Shown piece by piece: positions 25,814-34,928 of a stretch of 64,000 bases of DNA (position 1 is its first letter; the number at the start of each line of letters is the position of its first letter). Source of the DNA: Flavobacterium branchiarum (lineage in GTDB: Bacteria; Bacteroidota; Bacteroidia; Flavobacteriales; Flavobacteriaceae); contig NZ_JAUFQQ010000003.1 of the NCBI RefSeq assembly GCF_030409845.1, forward strand, positions 620,001-684,000, in the 5' to 3' direction. Made by a program: the position numbers and the translations under genes. Below the pieces are notes generated by a model that was given only the letters and a program-made list of their open reading frames with translations, searched no databases and was not told the origin of the DNA.

Positions 25814-26512
25814 CTATAGTTGTTTCTTTAAGTCAGCTTCGCTAATAAATCCTGTGTTTTTCCATTTTACCTCTTTGTTCTCATATAGTAATAGCGTCGG
25901 AAGTTGGTCGATTTTCATGTCTTTTACCAAGGTCTTGTTTTGGTCAACATCAATACGAATGATAGTTACTTTGTCAGCTAGTTCTTTTTGCATCTTGATA
26001 AGATACGGAGTCATTTGTTTGCACGGACCACACCATTCTGCATAAAAATCTACTAAAACTTTTTTATCTGTATTTAATAAAGCCATGTATTCTTGGCTTG
26101 TCATTCCTTGTGCTTTAGTATTTGGGTTTGTATTTGAGAATCCTTGTGCGTTCCATCTCATGATTCCACCGTCTAGCTCGTAAATGGTTGTGAAGCCTAG
26201 TGCTTCTAGTTTTTTAGCTGCTTTTTTGCTTCTTCCACCACTTAAACAATATACAAAAATAGGTTTTGATTTGTCGAAGGCCGCTGCTTTTGTAGCAAAG
26301 TCGTCACCGTTCCAATTTATATTTACTGCATTTTCGATATGTTGTGAGGTAAATTCTTCAGGAGTTCTTACGTCTAAAACCTGAGGATTTTGAGTAGTAT
26401 TTAATTTTTCAGCAAAAGCAGTTGGTTCAATAGTTTTGATATTTTCAGATTGACCGTTGCAAGAGGCAAATATAAAGGCGATTATAATAATTAATGTTTG
26501 TGGAAATTTCAT
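25814..26512 (-). CDS. Rhodanese-thioredoxin fusion lipoprotein
   Basis: 232 residues. A signal peptide with lipobox FASC (Cys18) predicts a periplasmic, lipid-anchored protein. Residues about 28-125 are a rhodanese domain with active Cys89 in YCLSGGRS; residues about 140-230 are a thioredoxin domain with WCGPC (Cys161, Cys164) and the cis-Pro in QLPTLLLY. The fusion suggests transfer or reduction of sulfane sulfur or persulfides in the periplasm, which is inference. It is followed after 13 bp by the DUF2461 gene; recF stands upstream across the strand direction on the far side. Confidence 0.92.
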   Translation of the reverse strand: MKFPQTLIIIIAFIFASCNGQSENIKTIEPTAFAEKLNTTQNPQVLDVRTPEEFTSQHIENAVNINWNGDDFATKAAAFDKSKPIFVYCLSGGRSKKAAKKLEALGFTTIYELDGGIMRWNAQGFSNTNPNTKAQGMTSQEYMALLNTDKKVLVDFYAEWCGPCKQMTPYLIKMQKELADKVTIIRIDVDQNKTLVKDMKIDQLPTLLLYENKEVKWKNTGFISEADLKKQL

Positions 26513-26573
26513 AGTATTTAAATTTAATGTATTGCTAATTTAAGTTTTTTTTAATTTAGGAAAAGTCATAAAC

Positions 26574-27653
26574 TCATAAATTAAATATTTTGTAGCTCTG
26601 GTGTGTTGATTTTACAATAGTTTCTGTTCGATCCGGGTGGGTGTCTGAGATGAAAAGTTGTCCGAAAGTATCATCGTTAACCATTTCGATAATTTTAGCT
26701 ACGCGACTTTCGTCTAATTTGTCAAAAATATCATCAAATAGCAAAATTGGTTTTACACCAGATTGCTTTTTTAAGAATTCGAATTGTGCCAATTTTAAGG
26801 CTATCAAGAAAGACTTTTGTTGTCCTTGAGATCCGAATTTTTTAATAGGATGGTTGTCAATTTCGAATGATAAATCGTCTTTATGAATTCCGACGCTTGT
26901 ATAATGTAAAGCGCGGTCCTTATTTATGTTTTCTTGTAATAATGGCAGCAGGTCTTTTTCGAACAAATGGCTCTCATAGACTAATTGAACTGTTTCTTCA
27001 GATCCTGTAATTGCATGATGATGCGTGTTGAAAATCGGAATAAAAGCCTCGATGAATTGTTTTCTCTTTTCAAAAATAGACTTTCCATATCCATCTAGTT
27101 GCTCATTATATATAGATAAGGTGTCGTTGTCGAAAACGTGATTCAATGCAAAGTATTTAAGTAAAGCATTACGCTGACTAAGTACTTTTTGATATTGGAT
27201 AAGTTGTTGTAGATAATGAGAGTCTAATTGCGAGATCACAGTATCCATGAACTTACGGCGAGTTTCGCTTCCTTCAATGATTAAATCTCTGTCGGCTGGC
27301 GAAATTATTACTAAAGGGATGAATCCTACGTGGTCGGAAAATTTGTCGTAAGCTTTGCCGTTTCTTTTAAGAATTTTTTTCTGCCCTTTTTTTAAACTAC
27401 AAACAATTTGTTCGTTTCGTTCATTTTTTTCTATCTCGGCATCTATTACAAAAAACTCTTCTCCATGCTTGATGTTCTGCACAGCCAAAGGGTTGAAATA
27501 GCTTTTTCCATAAGCTAAGTGGTAAATAGCATCGAGTACATTTGTTTTTCCGATACCGTTTTTTCCGACGAAACAATTTATCTTTTTGTCAAATTCGAAG
27601 CTGGCTTCTGAAAAATTTTTATAATTGAATAGAGAAATCTTTTTTAAATACAT
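26574..27653 (-). CDS. recF: DNA replication and repair protein RecF
   Basis: SMC-like ATPase that loads RecA at single-strand gaps with RecO and RecR. 359 residues: N-terminal [20 protein letters not shown], Walker [10 protein letters not shown] (about 30-38), the RecF-specific [20 protein letters not shown] block, signature [20 protein letters not shown] and Walker [13 protein letters not shown] with the catalytic Asp pair. It is not next to dnaA or dnaN, unlike in many bacteria. Divergent from the YfgM-like gene across a 240-bp spacer. Confidence 0.96.
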   Translation of the reverse strand: MYLKKISLFNYKNFSEASFEFDKKINCFVGKNGIGKTNVLDAIYHLAYGKSYFNPLAVQNIKHGEEFFVIDAEIEKNERNEQIVCSLKKGQKKILKRNGKAYDKFSDHVGFIPLVIISPADRDLIIEGSETRRKFMDTVISQLDSHYLQQLIQYQKVLSQRNALLKYFALNHVFDNDTLSIYNEQLDGYGKSIFEKRKQFIEAFIPIFNTHHHAITGSEETVQLVYESHLFEKDLLPLLQENINKDRALHYTSVGIHKDDLSFEIDNHPIKKFGSQGQQKSFLIALKLAQFEFLKKQSGVKPILLFDDIFDKLDESRVAKIIEMVNDDTFGQLFISDTHPDRTETIVKSTHQSYKIFNL

Positions 27654-27894
27654 TTTTAAGCTGCTGAAGTAAAGTTTGTTATTGTTTTATCGTAACAATT
27701 TTTAAGCGCGTGCAAATTATTGAAAAATATCGATATAAACCGTTTTTTGGGGCTTGTCTGTAAATTATTTTGATTTTGGCACGCGAAAAAGTGCCGTTTT
27801 CTGGGCTTTTTCTTTAAAATTAATTTAAAATTGATTTTTTTCATGTAAGTTTCAATAAAAATTTTATTTTTGCCGTTCACTAAATTAATTTTAA

Positions 27895-28680
27895 ATGGCT
27901 ACTTACAATAAAAGAGGATATAAAGCACCAAAAGAAAAAGAAGTTAAAGATGAAGTTGTTAATGAAGAACAACAAGTAATTCTTGACGGGAAAAACAGTA
28001 AAACTGCTGAGGTATTTTCTAAATTAGATGAAACTGCTTCTAAAACTGAAGACTGGGTTGCTAGAAACCAAAAAATTATTATTGGATTAGTTGCTGCTAT
28101 TGCTGTAGGAACAATAGGTTATTTGGCTTACCAAAGATTTATTGCTTTGCCAAAGCAAGACGAAGCTGCTAATGAAATGTTTGTTGCTCAACAGAATTTT
28201 GAAAAAGCAACTAACGGTGTAGCTAGTGATTCTTTGTATAAATTAGCATTGAATGGTTCAGAAGGTAAATTTGGATTTTTAAAAATCGCAGATGAATATT
28301 CTGGAACAGATGCTGGAAATTTAGCAAACTATTATGCTGGTATAGCATATTTAAATACAGGTAAATATGATGAGGCTATCTCTTATTTAGGTAAATTTAA
28401 GTCTAAAGATTTGATTTTAGGCGCTTTGGCAAAAGGTGCAATAGGTGATGCTTATTCTCAAAAAAACCAACAAAAAGAAGCTTTAGACTATTATGTAAAA
28501 GCTGCTGAGTCTAATAAAAATGATTTTACTACGCCACGTTTCTTGCTTAAGGCTGGAAAAACAGCTTTGGCTTTAGGTCAAAAAGCAGATGCGCTTAAAT
28601 ATTTTACAGAAATTAAAGAAAGCTATGAGGCAACTCCAGAAGCTGCTTCTGTAGATGTTTTGATTGGTTTAGCACAATAA
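27895..28680 (+). CDS. YfgM-like membrane-anchored tetratricopeptide protein
   Basis: 261 residues: a charged cytosolic N-terminus (1-60), one transmembrane helix (about 62-82, IIIGLVAAIAVGTIGYLAYQ) and periplasmic TPR-like repeats (ADEYSGTDAGNLANYYAGIA, YLNTGKYDEAISYLGKF, GDAYSQKNQQKEALDYYVKA). This plan is that of the YfgM/ancillary SecYEG family, linked to secretion and periplasmic folding. A TATTTTTG -7-like box lies at 27865-27872. The next gene ribH follows after 85 bp on the same strand; the pairing is common in flavobacteria. Confidence 0.88.
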   Translation: MATYNKRGYKAPKEKEVKDEVVNEEQQVILDGKNSKTAEVFSKLDETASKTEDWVARNQKIIIGLVAAIAVGTIGYLAYQRFIALPKQDEAANEMFVAQQNFEKATNGVASDSLYKLALNGSEGKFGFLKIADEYSGTDAGNLANYYAGIAYLNTGKYDEAISYLGKFKSKDLILGALAKGAIGDAYSQKNQQKEALDYYVKAAESNKNDFTTPRFLLKAGKTALALGQKADALKYFTEIKESYEATPEAASVDVLIGLAQ

Positions 28681-28765
28681 ATAATTTGTAGAGTTAGAAA
28701 TTTACATTTAAGATTTGTATTTTAGCAGTCTTAAATTGAAATTCTAAAAATCTTAAATACTAAAG

Positions 28766-29335
28766 ATGGCTACCGAAAATAAAAATTTATCAGATTACGA
28801 TAAAAACACTGTCCCAAATGCGAAAAATTTTCGATTTGGGATTGTTGTTTCAGAGTGGAATGAAACCATTACAGAAGGTCTTTATAATGGTGCTTTTGAG
28901 GCATTATTAGAGAATCAAGTTCCTGCTCAACAAATTATTCGATGGAATGTTCCTGGGAGTTTTGAGTTGATATACGGAGCAAAAAAAATGTTACAAACTC
29001 AAAATGTTGACGCAGTAATTGTTATTGGATGCGTAATTCAAGGACAAACTAAACATTTTGATTTTGTATGCGAAGGTGTAACGCAAGGAATTAAAGATTT
29101 GAATGTTCAAACTGATATTCCAGTTATTTTTTGTGTATTAACAGATAATAATATACAACAATCTATTGACAGAAGTGGTGGTATTCACGGTAACAAAGGT
29201 ACCGAAGCTGCAATTGCGGCAATAAAAATGGCATACATCCGTCAGCAAGCATCTTTAAATCAGTTTCAAGACCAACAATTGTTGTCAGCTGGGGCGCTTC
29301 AAATAGAAGACAAGCCTTTGGAGCTAGAAAAATAA
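28766..29335 (+). CDS. ribH: 6,7-dimethyl-8-ribityllumazine synthase
   Basis: Penultimate step of riboflavin synthesis: condenses 5-amino-6-ribitylaminouracil with dihydroxybutanone phosphate. The core reads FGIVVSEWNETITEGLYNGA, WNVPGSFELIYGAKKM, AVIVIGCVIQGQTKHFDFVC and IPVIFCVLTDNNIQQSIDRS with GIHGNKGTEAA. At 189 residues it is about 30 longer than usual because of a Gln-rich, acidic C-terminal tail (after about 160) that looks disordered. Other rib genes are not nearby. A strong terminator follows. Confidence 0.96.
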   Translation: MATENKNLSDYDKNTVPNAKNFRFGIVVSEWNETITEGLYNGAFEALLENQVPAQQIIRWNVPGSFELIYGAKKMLQTQNVDAVIVIGCVIQGQTKHFDFVCEGVTQGIKDLNVQTDIPVIFCVLTDNNIQQSIDRSGGIHGNKGTEAAIAAIKMAYIRQQASLNQFQDQQLLSAGALQIEDKPLELEK

Positions 29336-29359
29336 AAAATACATTTGTATGAATTTTAG

Positions 29360-29402
29360 AACCTATACTGTGTAAAAATAGTATAGGTTTTTTGTTTTTT
29401 TT
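29360..29402 (+). terminator. Rho-independent terminator after ribH
   Basis: Perfect 10-bp stem AACCTATACT / AGTATAGGTT (29360-29369 and 29380-29389), 10-nt loop, followed by TTTTTGTTTTTTT. Confidence 0.9.
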
Positions 29403-29498
29403 ATGATTCATTAAGTCATAAAAGACAGTAGAAATTCATTAAATTTGTAAATTTTGGTTATAAACCAAAAGCCTTAATCATAAACCCAAATTTTTTTA

Positions 29499-31421
29499 AT
29501 GTCGAGTATTATACAATTACTTCCTGATCATGTTGCCAATCAAATTGCTGCTGGAGAAGTAGTTCAAAGACCTGCTTCGGTGGTGAAAGAACTTTTAGAA
29601 AACGCAGTCGATGCCAAAGCAACTGATATTAAATTAATCATCAAAGATGCAGGAAAGTCATTGGTACAAGTAATCGATAATGGTTCTGGGATGAGTGTTA
29701 CCGATGCGCGTTTGTGTTTTGAGCGTCACGCTACTTCCAAAATACGTCAGGCCGAGGATTTATTTTCATTACACACCAAGGGGTTTCGTGGTGAAGCGTT
29801 AGCCTCTATTGCGGCGATTGCTCATATGGAAATGAAAACGAAACAAGACCAAGAAGAACTAGGGACACATATTGTTATTGAAGGTAGTAAGTTTGTTTCA
29901 CAAGAAGTTGCGGTTTTACCTGTAGGTACTTCATTTGCGGTTAAAAACCTTTTTTTTAATATTCCTGCTCGTAGAAATTTTTTAAAGTCTGATACGGTAG
30001 AGTTTCGACATGTTATGGACGAGTTTCAGCGTGTAGCTTTGGCGCATGCTAATATTCATTTTACTTTTTATCATAATGGAAGTGAAATGTTTAATTTACC
30101 GCCTTCTAGTTTCAGACAACGGGTAGTTGGAATTTTTGCAGGTAAAACAAATGAAAAATTAGTCCCTGTTAATGAAGAAACTGAAATTGTTGCCATAAAA
30201 GGGTTTGTAAGCAAACCTGAATTTGCTAAAAAAAGTAGGGGAGAGCAGTTTTTCTTTGTAAACGATCGATTTATTAGAAGTAATTATCTGCATCATGCGG
30301 TTATGGCTGCTTACGATGGAATTTTAAAAGATGGAGCGCAACCAAGTTATTTCTTGTACTTGTCGGTGCCACCTAATACGATTGATATTAATATTCATCC
30401 CACAAAAACCGAAATTAAGTTTGATGATGAACAAGCTTTATATGCTATTTTAAGAGCGTCTATAAAACACAGTTTAGGGCAATTTAATGTAGCTCCTGTT
30501 TTAGATTTTGATCGTGATGCTAATTTAGATACGCCTTACCACTATAAAGATTTAGAAGGAGAAACGCCAACAATTCAGGTTGATGGTACTTTTAATCCTT
30601 TTACAGATGACAAAACAAATAAACATTATTCTAATTTAGGTTCTGGATCTAGTTTTAGCTCAGGTTCGAGTTATATTTCGGGTTCAGGTAGTTCGGGTTC
30701 TAATTCGTTTTCTAGTTATAAAAAACCAGAAGCAACATCTAGTTGGGAGAGTTTATACGTTGGCTTAAAACAGGATACGGAAGAAATAGGAATGATGTCT
30801 TTTGAGAATGAAGAGGTAACTTCTTCTTTGTTTAATGATGATGAGATTGAACAAACGGTTCATAAAACCTATCAAATTCATAAAAAATATATTGTCTCTC
30901 CTATAAAATCGGGGATGGTGATTGTAGATCAACAACGTGCTCATCAACGTATTTTATACGAGCAGTTTTTGCATAATATGACCGTTAATCAGGCTTCGAG
31001 CCAGCAATTGTTGTTTCCTCTTAATTTGTTTTATTCGTCTACAGATTTAGAGATTATCAAAGAATTACAATTATCACTGGTTAATACTGGTTTTGTTTTT
31101 GAGTCCTCAGCCGAAGATCATATTGTAATTTCTGGTATACCCGTTAACAGTACCGAAAGTGAAGTATCATTGGTTATAGAGCAATTATTGAGTGATTTGC
31201 AAGACGGAATTCCAGAAAGTAGTTTTTCGCAAAATGATACAATTGCTAAATCGATGGCAAAAAGTATGGCTGTAAAAACAGGTTCGTACTTAACCGAAAA
31301 AGAACAAGATAATTTAGTAAACGGACTCTTTGCTTGTAAAGATCCAAATATTTCTCCATTTCAAAAACCAACTTTCATCACCATGCGTGTGGAAGATATA
31401 GATAAAAAGTTTGCCTTATGA
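29499..31421 (+). CDS. mutL: DNA mismatch repair protein MutL
   Basis: 640-residue GHKL ATPase that couples MutS mismatch recognition to strand removal. N-terminal ATPase: IAAGEVVQRPASVVKELLEN (about 17-36), VIDNGSGM, ATSK and GFRGEALASI. A Ser/Gly-rich linker (about 375-405) leads to the C-terminal dimerisation domain. The endonuclease motif DQHA-X2-E-X4-E of nicking MutL proteins appears here as DQQRAHQRILYE (477-488), with His and the first Glu replaced, and the usual CPHGRP is SPFQKP. Nicking activity is therefore doubtful by sequence. The stop overlaps the first rhomboid start (ATGA), so mutL and the rhomboids form an operon. Confidence 0.96.
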   Translation: MSSIIQLLPDHVANQIAAGEVVQRPASVVKELLENAVDAKATDIKLIIKDAGKSLVQVIDNGSGMSVTDARLCFERHATSKIRQAEDLFSLHTKGFRGEALASIAAIAHMEMKTKQDQEELGTHIVIEGSKFVSQEVAVLPVGTSFAVKNLFFNIPARRNFLKSDTVEFRHVMDEFQRVALAHANIHFTFYHNGSEMFNLPPSSFRQRVVGIFAGKTNEKLVPVNEETEIVAIKGFVSKPEFAKKSRGEQFFFVNDRFIRSNYLHHAVMAAYDGILKDGAQPSYFLYLSVPPNTIDINIHPTKTEIKFDDEQALYAILRASIKHSLGQFNVAPVLDFDRDANLDTPYHYKDLEGETPTIQVDGTFNPFTDDKTNKHYSNLGSGSSFSSGSSYISGSGSSGSNSFSSYKKPEATSSWESLYVGLKQDTEEIGMMSFENEEVTSSLFNDDEIEQTVHKTYQIHKKYIVSPIKSGMVIVDQQRAHQRILYEQFLHNMTVNQASSQQLLFPLNLFYSSTDLEIIKELQLSLVNTGFVFESSAEDHIVISGIPVNSTESEVSLVIEQLLSDLQDGIPESSFSQNDTIAKSMAKSMAVKTGSYLTEKEQDNLVNGLFACKDPNISPFQKPTFITMRVEDIDKKFAL

Positions 31422-32233
31422 TGAATATGACTCCATTAGTAAAACAATTATTGATAATTAATATTATCTTTTTTCTTGGCTCACAATTAGTGCCAGTTTC
31501 TTATGAGTATTTCTCACTCTATTTTCCGGAGAGTTATCAGTTTAAAATTTGGCAACCAATTACGCATATGTTTATGCACGGAGGATTTATGCATATTGCA
31601 TTTAATATGTTTGCATTAGTTTCTTTCGGTTCTGCATTAGAGCATTTTTGGGGTGGGAAAAAGTTTCTATTCTTTTATATTTCATGTGGGCTTGGTGCGG
31701 CTTTATTGCAATTAGGATTTAATTATTTTCAAATACAGAATGCTTTGGAGGCAGCCTCTAATTTAGGTTTGTCAGATAATGCAATTCATCAAATACTAAA
31801 CGTGAATTTCTCTGATGGTACTAGTTACCGTGGAGATTTATTCATGGAAGGAATCAAACCAGTTTTAGAGAAAGCGGGGAAAATTAATTTATTAAATGAA
31901 GTTAATTTCAAAAGTTTATTCGATGCTTCTATAATTAACCAGACTCCAATGGTTGGGGCTTCTGGAGCAATTTATGGGCTTTTGGTTGCTTTTGCTTTTA
32001 TGTTTCCTAATGCTGAGTTGGCGCTTATGTTTATCCCAGTGCCTATTAAAGCAAAATATTTTGTTCCAGGAATTATCGCGGTCGATTTATTTTTAGGTTT
32101 TCAAGGAAATTCATTATTTGGAAGCGGCGGTACAGGAGTTGCGCATTTCGCGCACGTTGGTGGAGCACTAGTTGGATATTTAATGATGTGGTATTGGAAA
32201 AAGACACAGTTTAATAATAATCGTTGGAATTAA
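31418..32233 (+). CDS. Rhomboid-family intramembrane serine protease, first copy
   Basis: 271 residues with six or seven predicted membrane helices. Catalytic dyad: Ser182 in GASGAIYG and His246 in HFAHVGGALVG; the HMFMHGGFMHIAFNMFAL block in L1/TM2 with its conserved His and Asn is present. Relatives cleave membrane proteins inside the bilayer; the substrate is unknown. A long loop (about 105-165) between helices is larger than usual. Translation is coupled to mutL by a 4-bp overlap and a second rhomboid follows. Confidence 0.92.
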   Translation: MMNMTPLVKQLLIINIIFFLGSQLVPVSYEYFSLYFPESYQFKIWQPITHMFMHGGFMHIAFNMFALVSFGSALEHFWGGKKFLFFYISCGLGAALLQLGFNYFQIQNALEAASNLGLSDNAIHQILNVNFSDGTSYRGDLFMEGIKPVLEKAGKINLLNEVNFKSLFDASIINQTPMVGASGAIYGLLVAFAFMFPNAELALMFIPVPIKAKYFVPGIIAVDLFLGFQGNSLFGSGGTGVAHFAHVGGALVGYLMMWYWKKTQFNNNRWN

Positions 32234-32274
32234 TTTTTTAGCTTTATTACTTGAATTTTAAACAGAAAGCACAT

Positions 32275-33141
32275 ATGAATATTTTAGATGATTTAAAGTT
32301 ACAATACAAATTAGGAGGAATCGCTCAGCGAGTAATCTATTGGAATATTGCCTGTTTTCTAATTTCATTGGTGTTTTTTTACCAGTTCTCAATAGGGCAA
32401 TTTGCTTTTCCGAGTTGGTTGGCATTGTCATCTAATCCAGCAGATTTTTTATTCAAGCCTTGGACATTTCTTACTTATGCTTTTTTCCATGATGGATTTT
32501 TGCATTTGTTGTTTAATATGTTGGTCTTGAATTTTGCAAGTTCTTTGTTTTTGACTTTTTTTACTGAAAAGCAATATTTAGGATTGTATGTTTTAAGTGC
32601 AATCTTTGCAGGTGTAGTTTTTGCGCTTAGCTTTTATTTTCTAGATCTTAGTTCTTCAGTAGTTGGAGCTTCGGGCGCTATTATGGCGATTTTAGTAGCT
32701 ACAACAACGTATCAGCCATTAATGACTGTGCGTTTGTTACTTATTGGTAATGTCAAATTATGGCACATTACGCTTGTTATTTTGGTATTAGATCTAATGC
32801 AGTTTCGATTAGGCAATATGGGAGGGCATATTTCTCATCTTGCGGGAGCATTATTTGGGTTTGCTTTTATTAAATTATTGCAAAGTGGCTATGATCCTAG
32901 TAAAATTGTAACTCGTGTTTTGGATTTTTTTACTAATCTTTTTAAAAAATCACCATCGACCCCTTTTAAGAAAGTTCATAAAAATTACAACAATGTCCCT
33001 GTCCAAAGAACGACTTCTAAAATTATAACTAAAGACAAGACGCAACAGCAAATAGACGAGATTTTAGATAAAATCAGTCAGTCTGGTTATGATTGTTTAA
33101 CAAAAGAAGAAAAAGAATTTTTATTTAAAGCAGGTAAATAA
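32275..33141 (+). CDS. Rhomboid-family intramembrane serine protease, second copy
   Basis: Start taken at MNILDDLKLQYKLGG (32275, 288 residues); an in-frame ATG at 32251 is less likely because it adds MNFKQKAH only. Catalytic Ser133 in GASGAIMAI and His188 in GGHISHLAGALFG, with FFHDGFLHLLFNMLVLNFAS in TM2. The C-terminal tail (about 215-288) is cytosolic and basic and ends with a helical IDEILDKISQSGYDCLTKEE segment found in many Bacteroidetes rhomboids. Tandem rhomboids that differ in tail suggest distinct substrates. Confidence 0.92.
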   Translation: MNILDDLKLQYKLGGIAQRVIYWNIACFLISLVFFYQFSIGQFAFPSWLALSSNPADFLFKPWTFLTYAFFHDGFLHLLFNMLVLNFASSLFLTFFTEKQYLGLYVLSAIFAGVVFALSFYFLDLSSSVVGASGAIMAILVATTTYQPLMTVRLLLIGNVKLWHITLVILVLDLMQFRLGNMGGHISHLAGALFGFAFIKLLQSGYDPSKIVTRVLDFFTNLFKKSPSTPFKKVHKNYNNVPVQRTTSKIITKDKTQQQIDEILDKISQSGYDCLTKEEKEFLFKAGK

Positions 33142-33160
33142 AAACACTAACTAAAAGGGG

Positions 33161-34207
33161 ATGAAAAATCTTTCATGGTTTAATAAAATAATGTTCTTTT
33201 TGAATATAGTACTTACTGTATTGACATTTAGCGCGTATATTTTACCTTTTTTAGCTCCTAAGATTTTTCCTCTTTTGTCGGTATTGACTTTGTTCATGCC
33301 TTTGTTTTTTGTTTTCAATGCATTGTTCTTCTTCTATTGGGCAATTCAGTTTAAGAAACGAATGATTCTATCTGGATTGGTTCTTTTAATGGGAATTACT
33401 TTTATAAATAAATTCTATAAATTTTCTGCCAAAGAATATGTCGAGAGTGAAAAGGATTTTACAGTAATGAGTTATAATGTGCGACTGTTTAATGTCTTTA
33501 AATGGATTGATAGGGAAGATGTTTCTCTAGATATAAAAGCTTTTATAGATGAGAAAAATCCAGATATTCTATGTATTCAAGAGTTTTCAAACTCGGCACA
33601 CATAGATCTAAAAGTATATCCGCACCGATATATCTTTATGGAAGGAAATAAGATTAAAACGGGTCAAGCCATTTTTTCTAAGTTTCCTATATTATATCAA
33701 GGTAATATTGTTTTTCCTAACTCAAATAACAATGTAATCTATGCAGATATAAAACGAGGTAAAGATATTATAAGAGTTTATAATATGCATTTACAGTCAA
33801 TAAAAATTTCACCAGATGTTAATGAGATTTCGGATAATATAGATGGAATCAATCAACAAAAATCGCAACTTATTCTTTCTAGAATCAGTAAGGCATTTAA
33901 GCAACAACAAGAGCAGGCAGAAATATTTAGAGAGAATAAAAAAGAATGTACCTATCCTGTTATAATATGTGGGGATATGAATAATAGCCCTTTCTCGTAC
34001 GTATATCGTAATATTAAGGGGAAACTAAAGGATAGTTTTGAAGAGGCTGGTGAAGGATTTGGAGCTACTTATAAGTTCCGTTATTATCCTGCTAGAATCG
34101 ATTATATCTTTGCTGATAATACGATGAAAGTAAAGAAATTTGAGAGTTTTTCAGATTTTGAAAACTCAGATCATTATCCAGTTATAGCAACTCTTTCTAT
34201 GGAATAA
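33161..34207 (+). CDS. Endonuclease/exonuclease/phosphatase-family membrane protein
   Basis: 348 residues. The N-terminus has three hydrophobic segments (about 8-90), followed by an EEP fold: VMSYNVRLFN, DILCIQEFSN with the metal-binding Glu, IRVYNMHLQS, ICGDMNNSP and the terminal SDHYPVIATL. The active site most likely faces the periplasm or outside. EEP enzymes cleave phosphoesters in nucleic acids, inositol phosphates or lipids; nothing here decides which. It is 19 bp after the second rhomboid, so part of the mutL operon. Confidence 0.9.
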   Translation: MKNLSWFNKIMFFLNIVLTVLTFSAYILPFLAPKIFPLLSVLTLFMPLFFVFNALFFFYWAIQFKKRMILSGLVLLMGITFINKFYKFSAKEYVESEKDFTVMSYNVRLFNVFKWIDREDVSLDIKAFIDEKNPDILCIQEFSNSAHIDLKVYPHRYIFMEGNKIKTGQAIFSKFPILYQGNIVFPNSNNNVIYADIKRGKDIIRVYNMHLQSIKISPDVNEISDNIDGINQQKSQLILSRISKAFKQQQEQAEIFRENKKECTYPVIICGDMNNSPFSYVYRNIKGKLKDSFEEAGEGFGATYKFRYYPARIDYIFADNTMKVKKFESFSDFENSDHYPVIATLSME

Positions 34208-34216
34208 TACAGGAAA

Positions 34217-34831
34217 TTATATTTTCTGATTCTTTAAATATTCCATTGCATATTTACCTTCATTAAAAATTAAATCCAATACACTTAGATTATTAATAAA
34301 GCCATGTTTGTCATCGAAAACCTGAACATAAGTTTCGAATGTGTTACTGTCTTTTTTTCCGTTTGCTAAGGCTCTAAAGTCAGAAATAGTACTATCTGCA
34401 TCATGAAAGTATTCTGAGGTCTTAGTGTACTCTAATTTCATTCGCAAGCATTTAGTAACAATGTCCAAAGCTTCAAAATTTAAGTCCATTAAAAATTGGT
34501 GTTTTTTCTCAAAGAAAGGACGAATGTCATCTTCAAAAAATTCAAAAAATGGAGAGTTTCTGTAAGCAGCTTCTAATGATTTGAAATGTTGCTTTTGCCA
34601 ATCAAATTCATTTTCTATTTGAATCTCTTTGGTTTTTTGATGGGCATCCTTCGAATGTTTTACAGGTATGTTTAATAACTGTATTCCATTTGGGCTATAA
34701 ATATAAGCACGGTTTCTGTTGGTTTGTTTTTGGAAATTATCTTCTATTTCAAACGTAATGCTTTCAGATTGTGCCATTACTGAAAAATGGCTAATTGAAG
34801 GAAAGTAGGTAGGAAGTAGTAATGATTCCAT
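34217..34831 (-). CDS. WbqC-family protein
   Basis: 204-residue member of the WbqC family (PF08889): LLPTYFPSISHFSVMAQSES, RNRAYIYSPNGIQLLNIPVK, WQKQHFKSLEAAYRNSPFFE and FFEDDIRPFFEKKHQFLMDL. Some members sit in O-antigen clusters, but in Bacteroidetes the gene is usually next to lepB, as here. Enzymatic role unknown. It is the last gene of the minus-strand run that starts at parA. Confidence 0.9.
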   Translation of the reverse strand: MESLLLPTYFPSISHFSVMAQSESITFEIEDNFQKQTNRNRAYIYSPNGIQLLNIPVKHSKDAHQKTKEIQIENEFDWQKQHFKSLEAAYRNSPFFEFFEDDIRPFFEKKHQFLMDLNFEALDIVTKCLRMKLEYTKTSEYFHDADSTISDFRALANGKKDSNTFETYVQVFDDKHGFINNLSVLDLIFNEGKYAMEYLKNQKI

Positions 34832-34928
34832 TTGTGTAGGTGTTTGTTTAATTATAGTTTAATCGATTAATGCCTTGTTTTGAAATTAAAACAAAGTAGT
34901 AATGAGGTAGCGAATAAGTGTTTTTTAG

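Noticed and set aside
27656..27880. 74-codon minus-strand ORF between recF and the YfgM-like gene
   Set aside because: Low-complexity Lys/Asn/Phe composition, no start context, and it covers the divergent promoter region; it looks like chance in AT-rich DNA.
32251..32274. Earlier start codon of the second rhomboid
   Set aside because: The eight extra residues (MNFKQKAH) come from a spacer rich in A/T; the downstream ATG begins a sequence typical for the family.
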